The position numbers were made by a program, and so were the translations under genes. 64,000 nt of DNA from Pseudoalteromonas ulvae UL12. GTDB taxonomy: Bacteria > Pseudomonadota > Gammaproteobacteria > Enterobacterales > Alteromonadaceae. The notes below the pieces were generated by a model. It had not been told where the DNA came from, did no database searches, and saw only the letters and a list, made by a program, of their open reading frames with translations. Below, in pieces: positions 16,169 to 25,001 of this stretch. Within the stretch, counting starts at the first letter, position 1. Every line of letters begins with the position of its first letter. The stretch lies in assembly GCF_014925405.1 (NCBI RefSeq), contig NZ_AQHJ01000026.1, positions 96,010 through 160,009 on the forward strand. The letters are read 5' to 3'.

Positions 16169-16656
16169 CTAAATCTTGATTTCTATACATCATCACCTTT
16201 GACTGAGCGTTTCTCGCTCTAACCAAATATCAAATATCTAATATCGATAGTTTCTCTCACCCATTAAACCGACCCCAACAGCACATTAATCACCTTTTCT
16301 AAACAAGCCTCACACGCCGTTAAACTGTTAACTCCATACGAACGGCAAGTTCTGCTCTCAACATATACTGAACGTGAATCGCAGACATATAATTTAGGCA
16401 ACTGGCATCTCACCACCTCTGACAGACACCCTTACAGATAAGCTATCTCTGTGCGATAATGTATAAGGATTGTGTGTTTTCCTATATTTTTTTCGAAGTT
16501 GAGTGTCATTAATTGCCCTACAATTATTTATACGCGCTTCACATAAAATGAATCCACGACTTTATACACACATGATCTCAAATACTAAAAAAAACGAAGA
16601 CAGCTAGAAACAAACAATGAGCTTAAGCTCATGAAAAATGAGAGCTTTGGAACGCA
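16169..16656. other. Non-coding spacer upstream of sbcB
   Basis: No gene-like frame. A small GAGCG/CGCTC hairpin occurs near 16205-16219. The sbcB promoter must lie here, but I cannot pick a convincing one. Confidence 0.4.
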
Positions 16657-18108
16657 ATGACAACCACAGAATACAGCAGCGATACACCAAGTATCTTTTG
16701 GCACGACTATGAGACCTTTGGTGCCAACCCTCAAAAAGACCGTCCGAGTCAATTTGCAGGCGTGCGCACAGATTTAGATCTAAACATTATTGGTGAGCCA
16801 CTGATTATTTATTGCAAGCCGGCTCCAGATTACTTACCCCATCCGCAAGCGTGTTTAATCACCGGGATCACCCCTCAGCATGCACAAAAACATGGTTTGA
16901 TTGAAGCCGAGTTTATCGCCAAAATTCACCATGAATTCGCCAAGCCAAATACATGTGTGGCTGGTTATAATAGTATTCGCTTTGATGATGAAGTCAGTCG
17001 TTATGCATTTTACCGCAATTTTTATGATCCGTATGCTCGAGAATGGCAACACGGCAATAGCCGCTGGGACATTATTGACTTAGTGCGAGCCTGTTATGCT
17101 CTGCGCCCTGAAGGGATTAATTGGCCTCGAAAAGAAGATGGTAGCCCAAGTTTTAAATTAGAAGAGCTCACCAAAGCCAACGGCATTGAGCATGCCGCTG
17201 CGCACGATGCCTTATCGGATGTCACAGCAACTATCGCTTTGGCCAAGCTTATTAAAGATACGCAGCCAAAACTGTATGATTTTTTCTTTAAGTTGCGCTT
17301 TAAAAAGGCCGTGGCTGATTTATTTGATATTTTCAATATGGTGCCGCTGGTTCATACCTCATCAAAAATTCCAGCAAGCCAAGGTTGTACAACTTGGATT
17401 GCGCCCATGGCGTTTCATCCAGTCAATAAAAATGCAGTGATTTGTTTCAACCTCACCCATGATCCCAGCCCACTGCTTGAATTAACCGCTGACGAAATCC
17501 GCGGCAAACTCTACACTAAACGCAGTGAGTTAGCTGAAGGTGAACAACCGATAGGCTTAAAACTCGTGCACCTCAATAAATGCCCGATTGTCGCCCCCGC
17601 AAAAACCCTGTTGCCAGAAAACGCGGCTAATATTGGCATCGATCGCGAGCAATGTTTAAAACACTTGGCTGTACTCAAAGCACACCCTGAACTGCGCGAA
17701 AAAGTCACCGAGGTATTTCAATCACAACAAGACTTTACAGGCAGCGATAATTGCGATTACCAGCTCTATAGCGGCTTTACTTCCAATGCTGATAAACATA
17801 AGTTTGATATTATCCGTGAAGCGCAGCCGCAAAATCTAGCCACCTTAGGCCTTGAGTTTGAAGACAAAAAATTCGACACTTTATTATTTCGTTATCGCGC
17901 GCGTAACTACCCCGAAACTCTGTCACCGCAAGAAATTGAACAATGGCGAAAATACTGTCAGAACAAACTGATGCATGGCGAAGACAGTCCATCAATTGAT
18001 GCCCAAGAATTCATGATGAACCTCGAAAACTTGGTCCATGAAAACGAAGGCAATGAACGCAACATGAGTATTCTAAAAGCCCTCTATCACTACGCACAAA
18101 ATTTATAA
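16657..18108 (+). CDS. sbcB: Exodeoxyribonuclease I
   Basis: A 483-residue 3'-5' single-strand DNA exonuclease acting in recombination and mismatch repair. The DnaQ-fold exonuclease I motif appears as FWHDYETFGANPQKDRPSQF (acidic Asp and Glu near residues 15-17), Exo II as CVAGYNSIRFDDEVSRYAFYR, and Exo III as HAAAHDALSDVTATIALAK. The C-terminal SH3-like and helical extension is present and the length matches E. coli ExoI. Start ATG at 16657 has GGA 5 nt upstream. A bidirectional terminator follows. Confidence 0.96.
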   Translation: MTTTEYSSDTPSIFWHDYETFGANPQKDRPSQFAGVRTDLDLNIIGEPLIIYCKPAPDYLPHPQACLITGITPQHAQKHGLIEAEFIAKIHHEFAKPNTCVAGYNSIRFDDEVSRYAFYRNFYDPYAREWQHGNSRWDIIDLVRACYALRPEGINWPRKEDGSPSFKLEELTKANGIEHAAAHDALSDVTATIALAKLIKDTQPKLYDFFFKLRFKKAVADLFDIFNMVPLVHTSSKIPASQGCTTWIAPMAFHPVNKNAVICFNLTHDPSPLLELTADEIRGKLYTKRSELAEGEQPIGLKLVHLNKCPIVAPAKTLLPENAANIGIDREQCLKHLAVLKAHPELREKVTEVFQSQQDFTGSDNCDYQLYSGFTSNADKHKFDIIREAQPQNLATLGLEFEDKKFDTLLFRYRARNYPETLSPQEIEQWRKYCQNKLMHGEDSPSIDAQEFMMNLENLVHENEGNERNMSILKALYHYAQNL

Positions 18109-18133
18109 CTGTGAACTCTCAGCAAGAAAAACT

Positions 18134-18160
18134 AAAAAGGTGCTGTCGGCACCTTTTTTA
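18134..18160. terminator. Bidirectional terminator between sbcB and the convergent dehydrogenase
   Basis: AAAAAGGTGC, loop TGTC, GCACC-type arm then a T-run: a GGTGC/GCACC stem with A's on one side and T's on the other, so it can end both convergent transcripts. Confidence 0.85.
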
Positions 18161-18184
18161 ATCTCTCACGCTTACTTATTACAC

Positions 18185-19066
18185 TTATTTATCGCGGTTG
18201 CGCTCTAAACGAGACAATAAGCTTGAGGTATCGTGGCGATTGCCACCCATGGCTTGCACATCCGCATAAAATTGGTCAACTAATGCCGTAACGGGTAACG
18301 CCGCGCCATTGTTGCGGGCTTCACTTAGGGCGATGCCTAAATCTTTTCGCATCCAATCAACAGCAAAACCAAAATCGTATTCCCCTGCCCACATGGTTTT
18401 ATGGCGGTTTTCCATTTGCCACGAACCGGCCGCGCCTTTAGCGATAGTGTCCATGACTTTTTCACCATCAAGGCCCGCAGAGCGGGCAAAATGCAATCCT
18501 TCAGCTAACCCCTGAACAACCCCTGCAATGCAAATTTGATTGACCATTTTACACAACTGCCCAGCACCAACAGGCCCTAACAATTGGCTAAAACGAGCGT
18601 AAGCCGCCATGACAGGTTGAGCACGATTAAACAGCGCCTCATCGCCTCCGCACATAATGGTCAACACGCCATTTTCAGCCCCGGCTTGCCCGCCAGATAC
18701 TGGCGCATCCATAAATTGTACTTCATTTAACTTTGCAGCAGCGGCGACTTCTTTAGCAACATCCGCTGACGTGGTCGTATGATCGACCAGCGCAGCACCG
18801 GCCGCCATGGTCGACAACACACCATCGTTGCCGAGTGTGACTGCACGTAAATCATCATCATTTCCCACACAGATAAACACAAAATCAGCACCGGATGCGG
18901 CAAGTGCTGGGGTTTTTGCCACACTGCCGGGATATTGCTCGGCCCATTGCAGCGCCTTTTCTATAGTACGGTTATACACCGTGACTTTATACCCAGCTTT
19001 GGTTAAATGACCCGCCATAGGAAACCCCATAACGCCTAAGCCAATAAAGGCAACATTGATTGACAT
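18185..19066 (-). CDS. NAD(P)-dependent beta-hydroxyacid dehydrogenase
   Basis: A 293-residue enzyme of the 3-hydroxyisobutyrate/tartronate-semialdehyde reductase family. The Rossmann motif is FIGLGVMGFPMAGHL at the N-terminus. The substrate-binding signature is FMDAPVSGGQAGAENGVLTI near residue 115, and the catalytic Lys is in GQLCKMVNQI near residue 170. The exact acid substrate (3-hydroxyisobutyrate, tartronate semialdehyde or succinic semialdehyde) cannot be told from sequence. Divergent from the peroxidase gene, 90 bp apart. Confidence 0.88.
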   Translation of the reverse strand: MSINVAFIGLGVMGFPMAGHLTKAGYKVTVYNRTIEKALQWAEQYPGSVAKTPALAASGADFVFICVGNDDDLRAVTLGNDGVLSTMAAGAALVDHTTTSADVAKEVAAAAKLNEVQFMDAPVSGGQAGAENGVLTIMCGGDEALFNRAQPVMAAYARFSQLLGPVGAGQLCKMVNQICIAGVVQGLAEGLHFARSAGLDGEKVMDTIAKGAAGSWQMENRHKTMWAGEYDFGFAVDWMRKDLGIALSEARNNGAALPVTALVDQFYADVQAMGGNRHDTSSLLSRLERNRDK

Positions 19067-19156
19067 AATTTTGTCCTATTTGCTTGCTAAACTCTGATAA
19101 TTAACATGATTATAAGGAGAACTCATTCGTTTTCCTACCCATTAAAAGGAAACCTA

Positions 19157-19636
19157 ATGGCGTCTATTTTTGATTTTAGTGCCCCGCTTGCCAACGGTGA
19201 GCTGCTTGAACTTGCACAATTTCAAGGCCAACCGCTATTGATAGTCAATACTGCGAGTAAATGCGAGTTAACACCGCAATATGTCGCACTCGAGCAACTC
19301 TACCAAAAATACAAAGCGCAAGGCTTTCATGTACTGGCGTTCCCGTGTAATCAATTTGAAAACAAAGAACCGGCGCAAAATGATGAAATAAAACAGTTTT
19401 GTGAGCTACAATTCGGTATCAGCTTCCCGATATTCTCAAAAGTCGCTGTCAATGGCCCAGATGCGCTTCCGTTGTTTAACTTTCTTAAAACAAACTCTCG
19501 CGGCTTAATGCATGCTCGGGCAATTAAATGGAACTTTACCAAGTTTTTAATTAACCGCGCTGGTCAAGTCGAAGCTCGGTACGCCCCTCGTACTAAGCCA
19601 GATGCTATCAGTGCCGTAATAGAGAGCATTTTATAA
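19157..19636 (+). CDS. Glutathione peroxidase family protein
   Basis: A 159-residue thiol peroxidase with a thioredoxin fold. The active Cys is in VNTASKCELTPQY near residue 36, the Gln region in AFPCNQFENKEP near 70, and the Trp in IKWNFTKFL near 125. Such bacterial enzymes usually use thioredoxin or glutathione to reduce hydroperoxides. The ATG at 19157 is preferred to an upstream one at 19106 because AAAAGGA lies 7 nt before it and the protein then begins at the conserved MASIFDFSA. ldhA starts 1 nt after its stop, so the two are cotranscribed. Confidence 0.88.
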   Translation: MASIFDFSAPLANGELLELAQFQGQPLLIVNTASKCELTPQYVALEQLYQKYKAQGFHVLAFPCNQFENKEPAQNDEIKQFCELQFGISFPIFSKVAVNGPDALPLFNFLKTNSRGLMHARAIKWNFTKFLINRAGQVEARYAPRTKPDAISAVIESIL

Positions 19637-19637
19637 G

Positions 19638-20615
19638 ATGAACATTGCGTTTTTTAGTGCCCAAAAATACGAACAACCTTTTTTTAATGCCCACAATCTG
19701 GCAAACCATACCTTACGTTTTTTTTCTGAACCATTAAACACATTAACGGCTAAATTAGCCGAAGATTGCCAAGTTGTCTGCGCCTTTGTTAACGATGATC
19801 TCAGCGCTGAGGTATTAGCAACATTAAGTGCACTCAATGTTAAGCTTGTGACCTTACGTTGTGCAGGGTTTAACAATGTTGACCTCGCGGCCGCCAATTC
19901 TTTGGGTCTGCCAATCACTCGCGTGCCGGCCTACAGCCCAGAAGCCGTGGCAGAGCATTGTATCGCGCTCATGCTGACCTTGAGCCGAAAAACTCATAAA
20001 GCTTACAACCGAGTCAAAGAAGGTAATTTTGACCTGAATGGCTTATTAGGATTTAACTTGCACAACAAAACAGTGGGTGTAATTGGCACAGGTAAAATTG
20101 GCCAAGCACTGTGCCGTATTTTAAGTGGCTTTGGCGCCAACGTTTTAGCTTATGATCCCGCTCCTAGTATCGAGACTCTAAACTATGTCCCTTTGGATAT
20201 GCTATTAACACAAAGCGATATCATCAGCTTACATTGCCCTCTTACGCCTGAGACTCATCATTTAATCGATGATGCCGCGTATGAAAAAATGAAAAAAGGC
20301 GTGATGCTGATTAATACTAGCCGCGGAGCCTTAGTGGACACTCGTGCCACTATTGCGGCACTCAAAAGCAAAACCTTAGGTTACTTAGGTTTAGATGTGT
20401 ACGAGCAAGAGTCAGAATTATTCTTTAAAGACATGAGTGAAGAAATTATTCAAGATGATGAGTTTCAGCGCTTGCTGACCTTTCCAAATGTCCTTATCAC
20501 TGGCCATCAAGGTTTTTTTACTCAAGAGGCACTACAAGAAATTGCTCATATCACTCATCAAAACATCGAACAATTAGTGCAAAACCAACCCTTTACCAAT
20601 CAAGTTTTGCCCTAA
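19638..20615 (+). CDS. ldhA: D-lactate dehydrogenase (2-hydroxyacid dehydrogenase)
   Basis: A 325-residue NADH-dependent fermentative enzyme reducing pyruvate to D-lactate. The substrate site is in LRCAGFNNVDL near residue 76, the NAD-binding motif is VGVIGTGKIGQA near 148, and the catalytic Arg, Glu and His are in INTSRGALVDT, LDVYEQES and ITGHQGFFT. The LRCAGFNNVDL form is typical of fermentative LdhA rather than PdxB or SerA. It follows the peroxidase gene by 1 nt. Confidence 0.9.
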   Translation: MNIAFFSAQKYEQPFFNAHNLANHTLRFFSEPLNTLTAKLAEDCQVVCAFVNDDLSAEVLATLSALNVKLVTLRCAGFNNVDLAAANSLGLPITRVPAYSPEAVAEHCIALMLTLSRKTHKAYNRVKEGNFDLNGLLGFNLHNKTVGVIGTGKIGQALCRILSGFGANVLAYDPAPSIETLNYVPLDMLLTQSDIISLHCPLTPETHHLIDDAAYEKMKKGVMLINTSRGALVDTRATIAALKSKTLGYLGLDVYEQESELFFKDMSEEIIQDDEFQRLLTFPNVLITGHQGFFTQEALQEIAHITHQNIEQLVQNQPFTNQVLP

Positions 20616-20641
20616 CATCTAGCCTCTAGCCTCTAGCCAAT

Positions 20642-20684
20642 AAAAAAGCCGCTTAAGTCATCACAACTTGAGCGGCTTTTTCTT
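20642..20684. terminator. Bidirectional terminator, ldhA and symporter gene
   Basis: AAAAAAGCCGCT, then an imperfect TAAGT/ACTTG continuation, then AGCGGCTTTTTCTT. A's and T's flank the stem, so it can serve both convergent genes. Confidence 0.85.
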
Positions 20685-20694
20685 AACTTTTATG

Positions 20695-22017
20695 CTAACC
20701 AAACGCGACGTTTAAAAAGACCGCGGTCATTAAAACAGGGCAAACAAACCGTACATACTGGGCAAACCAATAATGAAAACCGCTGGTCACTTCGCGTAAT
20801 TGATTACCACGACGCCACAACCAGCCCACAGTAATAAAGTAAAACAGCCCCATTAACGGCAATTGATACTGTGTAAATAACTGAATGACTAGGCCAAATA
20901 ACCATTCAAAATTTAAAATAATTAAGCTAGAACACGCAAAAATGACTAAGGTCACTAACCAAGTGGCTTTACTACGACTGACTTGATGATTTTCAACTAA
21001 AAACGCAACCGGAATTTCTGTCGAAGAAATAGTCGAAGTAATAGAAGCTATCGACATCAACACAAAAAAGAAAAACCCAACCAATAACCCTATTTGGCCC
21101 ATAGTTGCAAACAACTCAGGTAAGACAGCAAAAATTAAGCGCCCTTCACCAATGAGCTTACCATCTTGAAACACTTCCACACCTTGTTGTTGAGCAACAA
21201 AAATAGCCGGAATAATCAACAATCCAGCTAAAAATGCCACACTGGTATCGAGCAGTGCCACCGATAAAGCAAGCTTAGGTAAGTTTTCATTAGGCTTTAA
21301 ATACGAGCCATAAATCATCATACAACCAACCCCAAGCGACAAAGAGAAAAACGCTTGTCCCATGGCTGCAATAATTAAATCAGGATCGCGAATTTGCGAA
21401 AAATCAGGCACCAAATATGCCGAAAACCCAGCCATCGCCCCTTCTAATGTGCCGATATACACAATCAATCCAACCAGCAACAGCAACAACATGGGCATTA
21501 AGCGGCGAGACCAAGTTTCAATGCCTGATTTCACCCCTTGTAGAATAATTAAGGCGGTAAAGAATAAAATCACGGGAGTAAAAATAAAGTTCCGCAGCAT
21601 AGTATCGCTGTTTAGAAACTCAGCAAGGGCTTGCCAACCAAAAAATGTCGCAATGGGCTCAATACTGTAAGCAATCATCCAACCTGCGACTATCGAATAA
21701 AAACTCAGCATGACGATGGCACCACTTAACCCTATGTACCCCGCAGCCGCGCCCATTTTCGCGCTTTGCTCTGCACAGGCTTTTTTAAGTGCAACGACTG
21801 GGTTTGCTTGTGCACTGTGACCTAAATACAACTCAGTATATAAAGCCGGTAAAGCCAACAAAAAGATAACAATAAAATACACCAGTAAAAATGCACCACC
21901 GCCGTGATTGGCCGCTTGTGTTGGAAAACCCCAAATATTACCTAGCCCGACCGCTGCCCCGGCTGCAGCTAAAACAAAACCTAATCGGCTTTGAAAGCCA
22001 TCTCTTAGTTGTGCCAT
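20695..22017 (-). CDS. Sodium-dependent transporter, SNF (NSS) family
   Basis: A 440-residue inner-membrane symporter with about 11 membrane helices. The N-terminus RLGFVLAAAGAAVGLGNIWG is the unwound TM1 sodium/substrate-binding signature of the family, followed by FPTQAANHGGGAFLLVYF. Bacterial members move amino acids with sodium. The substrate is not predictable here. Convergent with ldhA across a shared terminator; upstream is a divergent gene. Confidence 0.9.
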   Translation of the reverse strand: MAQLRDGFQSRLGFVLAAAGAAVGLGNIWGFPTQAANHGGGAFLLVYFIVIFLLALPALYTELYLGHSAQANPVVALKKACAEQSAKMGAAAGYIGLSGAIVMLSFYSIVAGWMIAYSIEPIATFFGWQALAEFLNSDTMLRNFIFTPVILFFTALIILQGVKSGIETWSRRLMPMLLLLLVGLIVYIGTLEGAMAGFSAYLVPDFSQIRDPDLIIAAMGQAFFSLSLGVGCMMIYGSYLKPNENLPKLALSVALLDTSVAFLAGLLIIPAIFVAQQQGVEVFQDGKLIGEGRLIFAVLPELFATMGQIGLLVGFFFFVLMSIASITSTISSTEIPVAFLVENHQVSRSKATWLVTLVIFACSSLIILNFEWLFGLVIQLFTQYQLPLMGLFYFITVGWLWRRGNQLREVTSGFHYWFAQYVRFVCPVLMTAVFLNVAFG

Positions 22018-22146
22018 TTTCCGCTCATCTTTTGTTATTTTGCGCTATTAAACCATATTGAACGCGCTTCATATAGCTAAAACAGTACCAAGGATCACTT
22101 ACTTAGGTATAATTCATAACCAATTGAACTTAATTGCTGAGTTTTT

Positions 22147-22896
22147 ATGCCAATTGACTATTTTGCCAACACTCTGACCATTCAACATGGCACTGAAGAT
22201 GACTTTAGCTTGTCAGAAAAACAGCTGGCTGTTTGGTTATGTGATGGCTCAAATGCCGATCTACAAACACTCAATCTTAAGCAAATTCTTCATCCAGATG
22301 AACATTGCATCTTAGCGCAGCGTAAAAAACAGCAAGCTCAGCAAGAATATTGCATCAGCCGAATGATTATCAAACGTGTATTGGTGAGCACCTTTGGCGC
22401 AAACGCCACCGAGTTTGCTAGCCGCTTTGATGCTGAGCAAAGACAATTACAGCTTTGGCATCATGACCAACTTTTACCCGTTTCGGTGAGTTTATCCCAT
22501 TCGAACGGCTTTGTGGCTGTGGCAATGAGCCTTGGCAACCACGCATTTGGCCTTGATTTAGAGCGCACCAATAAACCCCGCGCTTTTTTAAAACTCGCCA
22601 AGCACTTTTATCATCCAGACGAAGTCGAACTAATTGAACAAAGTGCAGCTAATGAGCAACAAGCTGCCTGTTTTTATCGGATTTGGACGCTTAAAGAAGC
22701 ACTCGCCAAGACACTCAAAAAGCCCATTGCACAATTGCTACGCCCTAACGTATTCGAACTCATTCAATCCAATCAGTTACATAGCCAGAGCACGCAAATC
22801 AACCAGTTTGATTTAAGTTTGATCTGTGCTTCGCCTCTCGAATTTAAACACATCCAAGCCTCTACACTCAATGAAAAGAGTTTGTCAATAAATTGA
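22147..22896 (+). CDS. 4'-phosphopantetheinyl transferase (Sfp type)
   Basis: A 249-residue enzyme that loads the phosphopantetheine arm of coenzyme A onto carrier proteins. The magnesium-binding motif is FGLDLERTNK near residue 138 and the second signature is WTLKEALAKTLKK near 180. The Sfp-like length suggests secondary-metabolite or polyunsaturated-lipid synthases as clients, but none is in the window. Monocistronic; a MITE follows 5 bp after its stop codon. Confidence 0.88.
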   Translation: MPIDYFANTLTIQHGTEDDFSLSEKQLAVWLCDGSNADLQTLNLKQILHPDEHCILAQRKKQQAQQEYCISRMIIKRVLVSTFGANATEFASRFDAEQRQLQLWHHDQLLPVSVSLSHSNGFVAVAMSLGNHAFGLDLERTNKPRAFLKLAKHFYHPDEVELIEQSAANEQQAACFYRIWTLKEALAKTLKKPIAQLLRPNVFELIQSNQLHSQSTQINQFDLSLICASPLEFKHIQASTLNEKSLSIN

Positions 22897-22901
22897 TTTA
22901 A

Positions 22902-23170
22902 TTAGGGTCTGTTGACCTTTCAGGGTTAAATTTGCAGCAGTCTGTTTGGTATTTAGGCAAGGCAGCACCTATGTGGTGTGGTGTTCCCCATAAATAGGTG
23001 ATAACGCAGCATCAATGCCAAACAGGCGCTGCCCTTCGGGTTCTGCCCAGGAGCGAATTACTCTTTGTTGCTCGGTTTTGACTTAGCCCGCTAGGTTACA
23101 AACCTCACGCCGCGATTAAATCGCTCCTAGTTTGAACAAATTTTAATCCGCAAAGGTCAACAGACCCTAA
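22902..23170. mobile_element. MITE with 19-bp perfect terminal inverted repeats
   Basis: The left end TTAGGGTCTGTTGACCTTT (22902-22920) is exactly repeated in inverted form at 23152-23170. The ends read TA-GGG and CCC-TA, compatible with a TA target as used by IS630/Tc1-type elements. The 269-bp interior has no transposase and contains AGGAGCGA-type inverted segments. Related degenerate copies lie at 6942 and 12355. The spacer 22897-23287 otherwise holds only the lysC terminator. Confidence 0.85.
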
Positions 23171-23243
23171 CAGTTCCCTCTTCTTTCACAAATATCTACC
23201 ATTCACTATTTAACGAAAAATCACTAAATAAATAATCCGACAC

Positions 23244-23270
23244 AAAAAACGAGCCTGTTGGCTCGTTTTT
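23244..23270 (-). terminator. Intrinsic terminator of lysC
   Basis: Minus strand AAAAACGAGCC, loop AACA, GGCTCGTTTTTT, placed 18 bp after the lysC stop. Confidence 0.85.
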
Positions 23271-23287
23271 ACATTCTGATGCTTTAA

Positions 23288-24631
23288 TTATGCTTCAAGT
23301 AATCGACGGTGAATCGATTGCACCACAGCATCTGATTCTGTCTGTTCAACCAAAAAGCACAAATTATGTTTGCTCGCACCGTGGCAAATCATCCGAATAT
23401 TAAAATCAGCTAACACTTGCATCAGGTTCATTTCGTGCTGGCGTAATTGAATTTCAGAGCCAACTAAAGCAACTAGAGTTAAGTTGTTTTCAACCGTGAC
23501 ATGACAAAACTCACTTAAACGCTCTAGACACGCCTGATCAAGTTCTGGGCGACTGGCATTGGGCGCATTATCTAACGTCAACGCCACGCTGATTTCTGAG
23601 GTAGTAACGAGATCTACCGAAATGTTCGACTCAGATAAAATCGTAAACACTCGTGCTAAAAAGCCACTGGCGAGCAGCATTTCTGGGCTTTTTAACGTCA
23701 AGAGTATTTGGTTTTTACGCTGAGTAACCGCGCGAATGCCCGGATGCTGCGATTTTTCTTTTTCAATCCAAGTGCCTCCTTGATGAGGCTCACGGCTTGA
23801 ACCGACAAATACACTAATTCCAGCGCGGCTGGCCGGTAAAATAGTGGCAGGGTGTAAGACTTTTGCACCAAACGTGGCCATTTCGGCTGCTTCATCAAAG
23901 CTTAGTTTTGCGATTGGGCGGGCTTTTTCACATAAACGCGGATCGGTACTGAAAATCCCCACCACATCGGTCCAAATATGGACACTTTTTGCCGAAACCG
24001 CTTCGGCCAGTAATGCTGCACTGTAATCTGAGCCACCGCGCCCAAGAGTGGTTGTTCGGCCATGCTGATCAGAGCCAATAAAACCTTGTGTCACTATCAC
24101 CGCATCATCCAGTAAGGGTACTAAGTGAGCCTCAGCAGCTTGTTTGGTCGCAGCAACATTGGGAGAGGCTTTACCAAAATGGGCGTCGGTTTTTAATACT
24201 GTACGTACATCAAAGCGCTGTGCATTCACCCCAACGTCACGCAATACTTGGCTGAATAAACACGATGATAAACGCTCACCAAAACTAAGTAATTCGTCGT
24301 TATGTTGTTCGCTGGTACTGATAATTGCAGCACAACGCTCAAATTCCGCCAAAGTTTGCGAAAACACTGTGGCTAAATCAGCTTCAAGGGTTAAATGCGC
24401 CAAAATATTATTTTGAATAGCCAACACACCATCAATATGAGATTGGCGCTCATCGGCAGAAATATTGTTTTGGCTTAACGCCACTAAGTGATTGGTGACA
24501 CCCGCACTGGCACTAACAGCCACCAGGCGAACATGATTATCGTCATGGATAATTTGCGCACAGCGCTGCATTGCAGGGTAATCGGCTAAACTTGTGCCAC
24601 CAAACTTGGCAACAACATAAGATGAATTCAT
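23288..24631 (-). CDS. lysC: Lysine-sensitive aspartokinase III
   Basis: A 447-residue enzyme phosphorylating aspartate, the first step to lysine, methionine and threonine. The kinase signature VAKFGGTSLADYPAM is at the N-terminus, the TLGRGGSDYSAALLAEA nucleotide site near residue 197, and two ACT domains follow from about residue 305 (LTLKSPEMLLASGFLARVF). Monofunctional with no homoserine dehydrogenase. The upstream lysine riboswitch confirms lysine control. The start at 24631 has AAGGAGA 5 nt upstream. Confidence 0.95.
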   Translation of the reverse strand: MNSSYVVAKFGGTSLADYPAMQRCAQIIHDDNHVRLVAVSASAGVTNHLVALSQNNISADERQSHIDGVLAIQNNILAHLTLEADLATVFSQTLAEFERCAAIISTSEQHNDELLSFGERLSSCLFSQVLRDVGVNAQRFDVRTVLKTDAHFGKASPNVAATKQAAEAHLVPLLDDAVIVTQGFIGSDQHGRTTTLGRGGSDYSAALLAEAVSAKSVHIWTDVVGIFSTDPRLCEKARPIAKLSFDEAAEMATFGAKVLHPATILPASRAGISVFVGSSREPHQGGTWIEKEKSQHPGIRAVTQRKNQILLTLKSPEMLLASGFLARVFTILSESNISVDLVTTSEISVALTLDNAPNASRPELDQACLERLSEFCHVTVENNLTLVALVGSEIQLRQHEMNLMQVLADFNIRMICHGASKHNLCFLVEQTESDAVVQSIHRRLLEA

Positions 24632-24635
24632 TGGG

Positions 24636-24679
24636 TCTCCTTATTTATTAGCAAGGCTAATAAATGCTACTCAAGGAGA
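24636..24679 (-). promoter_or_regulatory. SD-sequestering hairpin, expression platform of the lysC riboswitch
   Basis: On the RNA strand TCTCCTT (24679-24673) is exactly complementary to the ribosome binding site AAGGAGA (24642-24636). Between them ATTTATTAGC pairs perfectly with GCTAATAAAT around a CTT loop. Together they form a 17-bp interrupted helix, with a 7-nt bulge, that hides the ribosome binding site. This points to control at translation. Confidence 0.75.
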
Positions 24680-24723
24680 ACTGCACGGCAAGGGTACTGA
24701 AGGTAATCGATGTAATCCACTGC

Positions 24724-24888
24724 CAGAAGCTCTCCACCATTAATTGGTGACAGTTCAGAGGATTCAGCCTCTAAAACCGAGAAAATAACACTGCGGTGTG
24801 CATTTTCCCTCGGCGAAGGTCCCCCTCGATACATAGTCACTAGACACCGCGTCCTCATATGTACTACCTGGCCTTCGCACCTCTTCTG
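24724..24888 (-). promoter_or_regulatory. Lysine riboswitch (L box) aptamer
   Basis: The minus strand carries the L-box landmarks in order: AGAGGTGCGAAGG, GAGGGGGACCTTCGCCGAGG, ACTGTCACC and GGTGGAGAGCTTCTGGCA. P1 is formed by CAGAAG (24888-24883) and CTTCTG (24729-24724). It lies 93 nt upstream of lysC, in the same direction. Confidence 0.95.
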
Positions 24889-24911
24889 AATTACCTGTCT
24901 AAAACAGGCAA

Positions 24912-24939
24912 TAAAAACCCCACTCGAAAGCGGGGTTTT
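24912..24939 (-). terminator. Intrinsic terminator of nhaD
   Basis: Minus strand AAAACCCCGC, loop TTTCGA, GTGGGGTTTTTATT, 63 bp after the nhaD stop. The lysC promoter's predicted start lies inside its 5' arm. Confidence 0.8.
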
Positions 24940-24940
24940 A

Positions 24941-24969
24941 AATCTAACGTTTAGACGTCTAGCTGTCAA
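24941..24969 (-). promoter_or_regulatory. Candidate lysC promoter
   Basis: Minus strand TTGACA (24969-24964), a 17-bp spacer and TAGATT (24946-24941). The -35 is perfect and the -10 matches 4 of 6. The expected start, near 24934, falls in the 5' arm of the nhaD terminator. Confidence 0.6.
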
Positions 24970-25001
24970 TCATTAATTTATTTGACAACAGGGCTGCCCA
25001 C

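Noticed and set aside
24667..24969. 100-codon minus-strand open frame before lysC
   Set aside because: It reads through the lysine riboswitch; the conserved features are those of the RNA.
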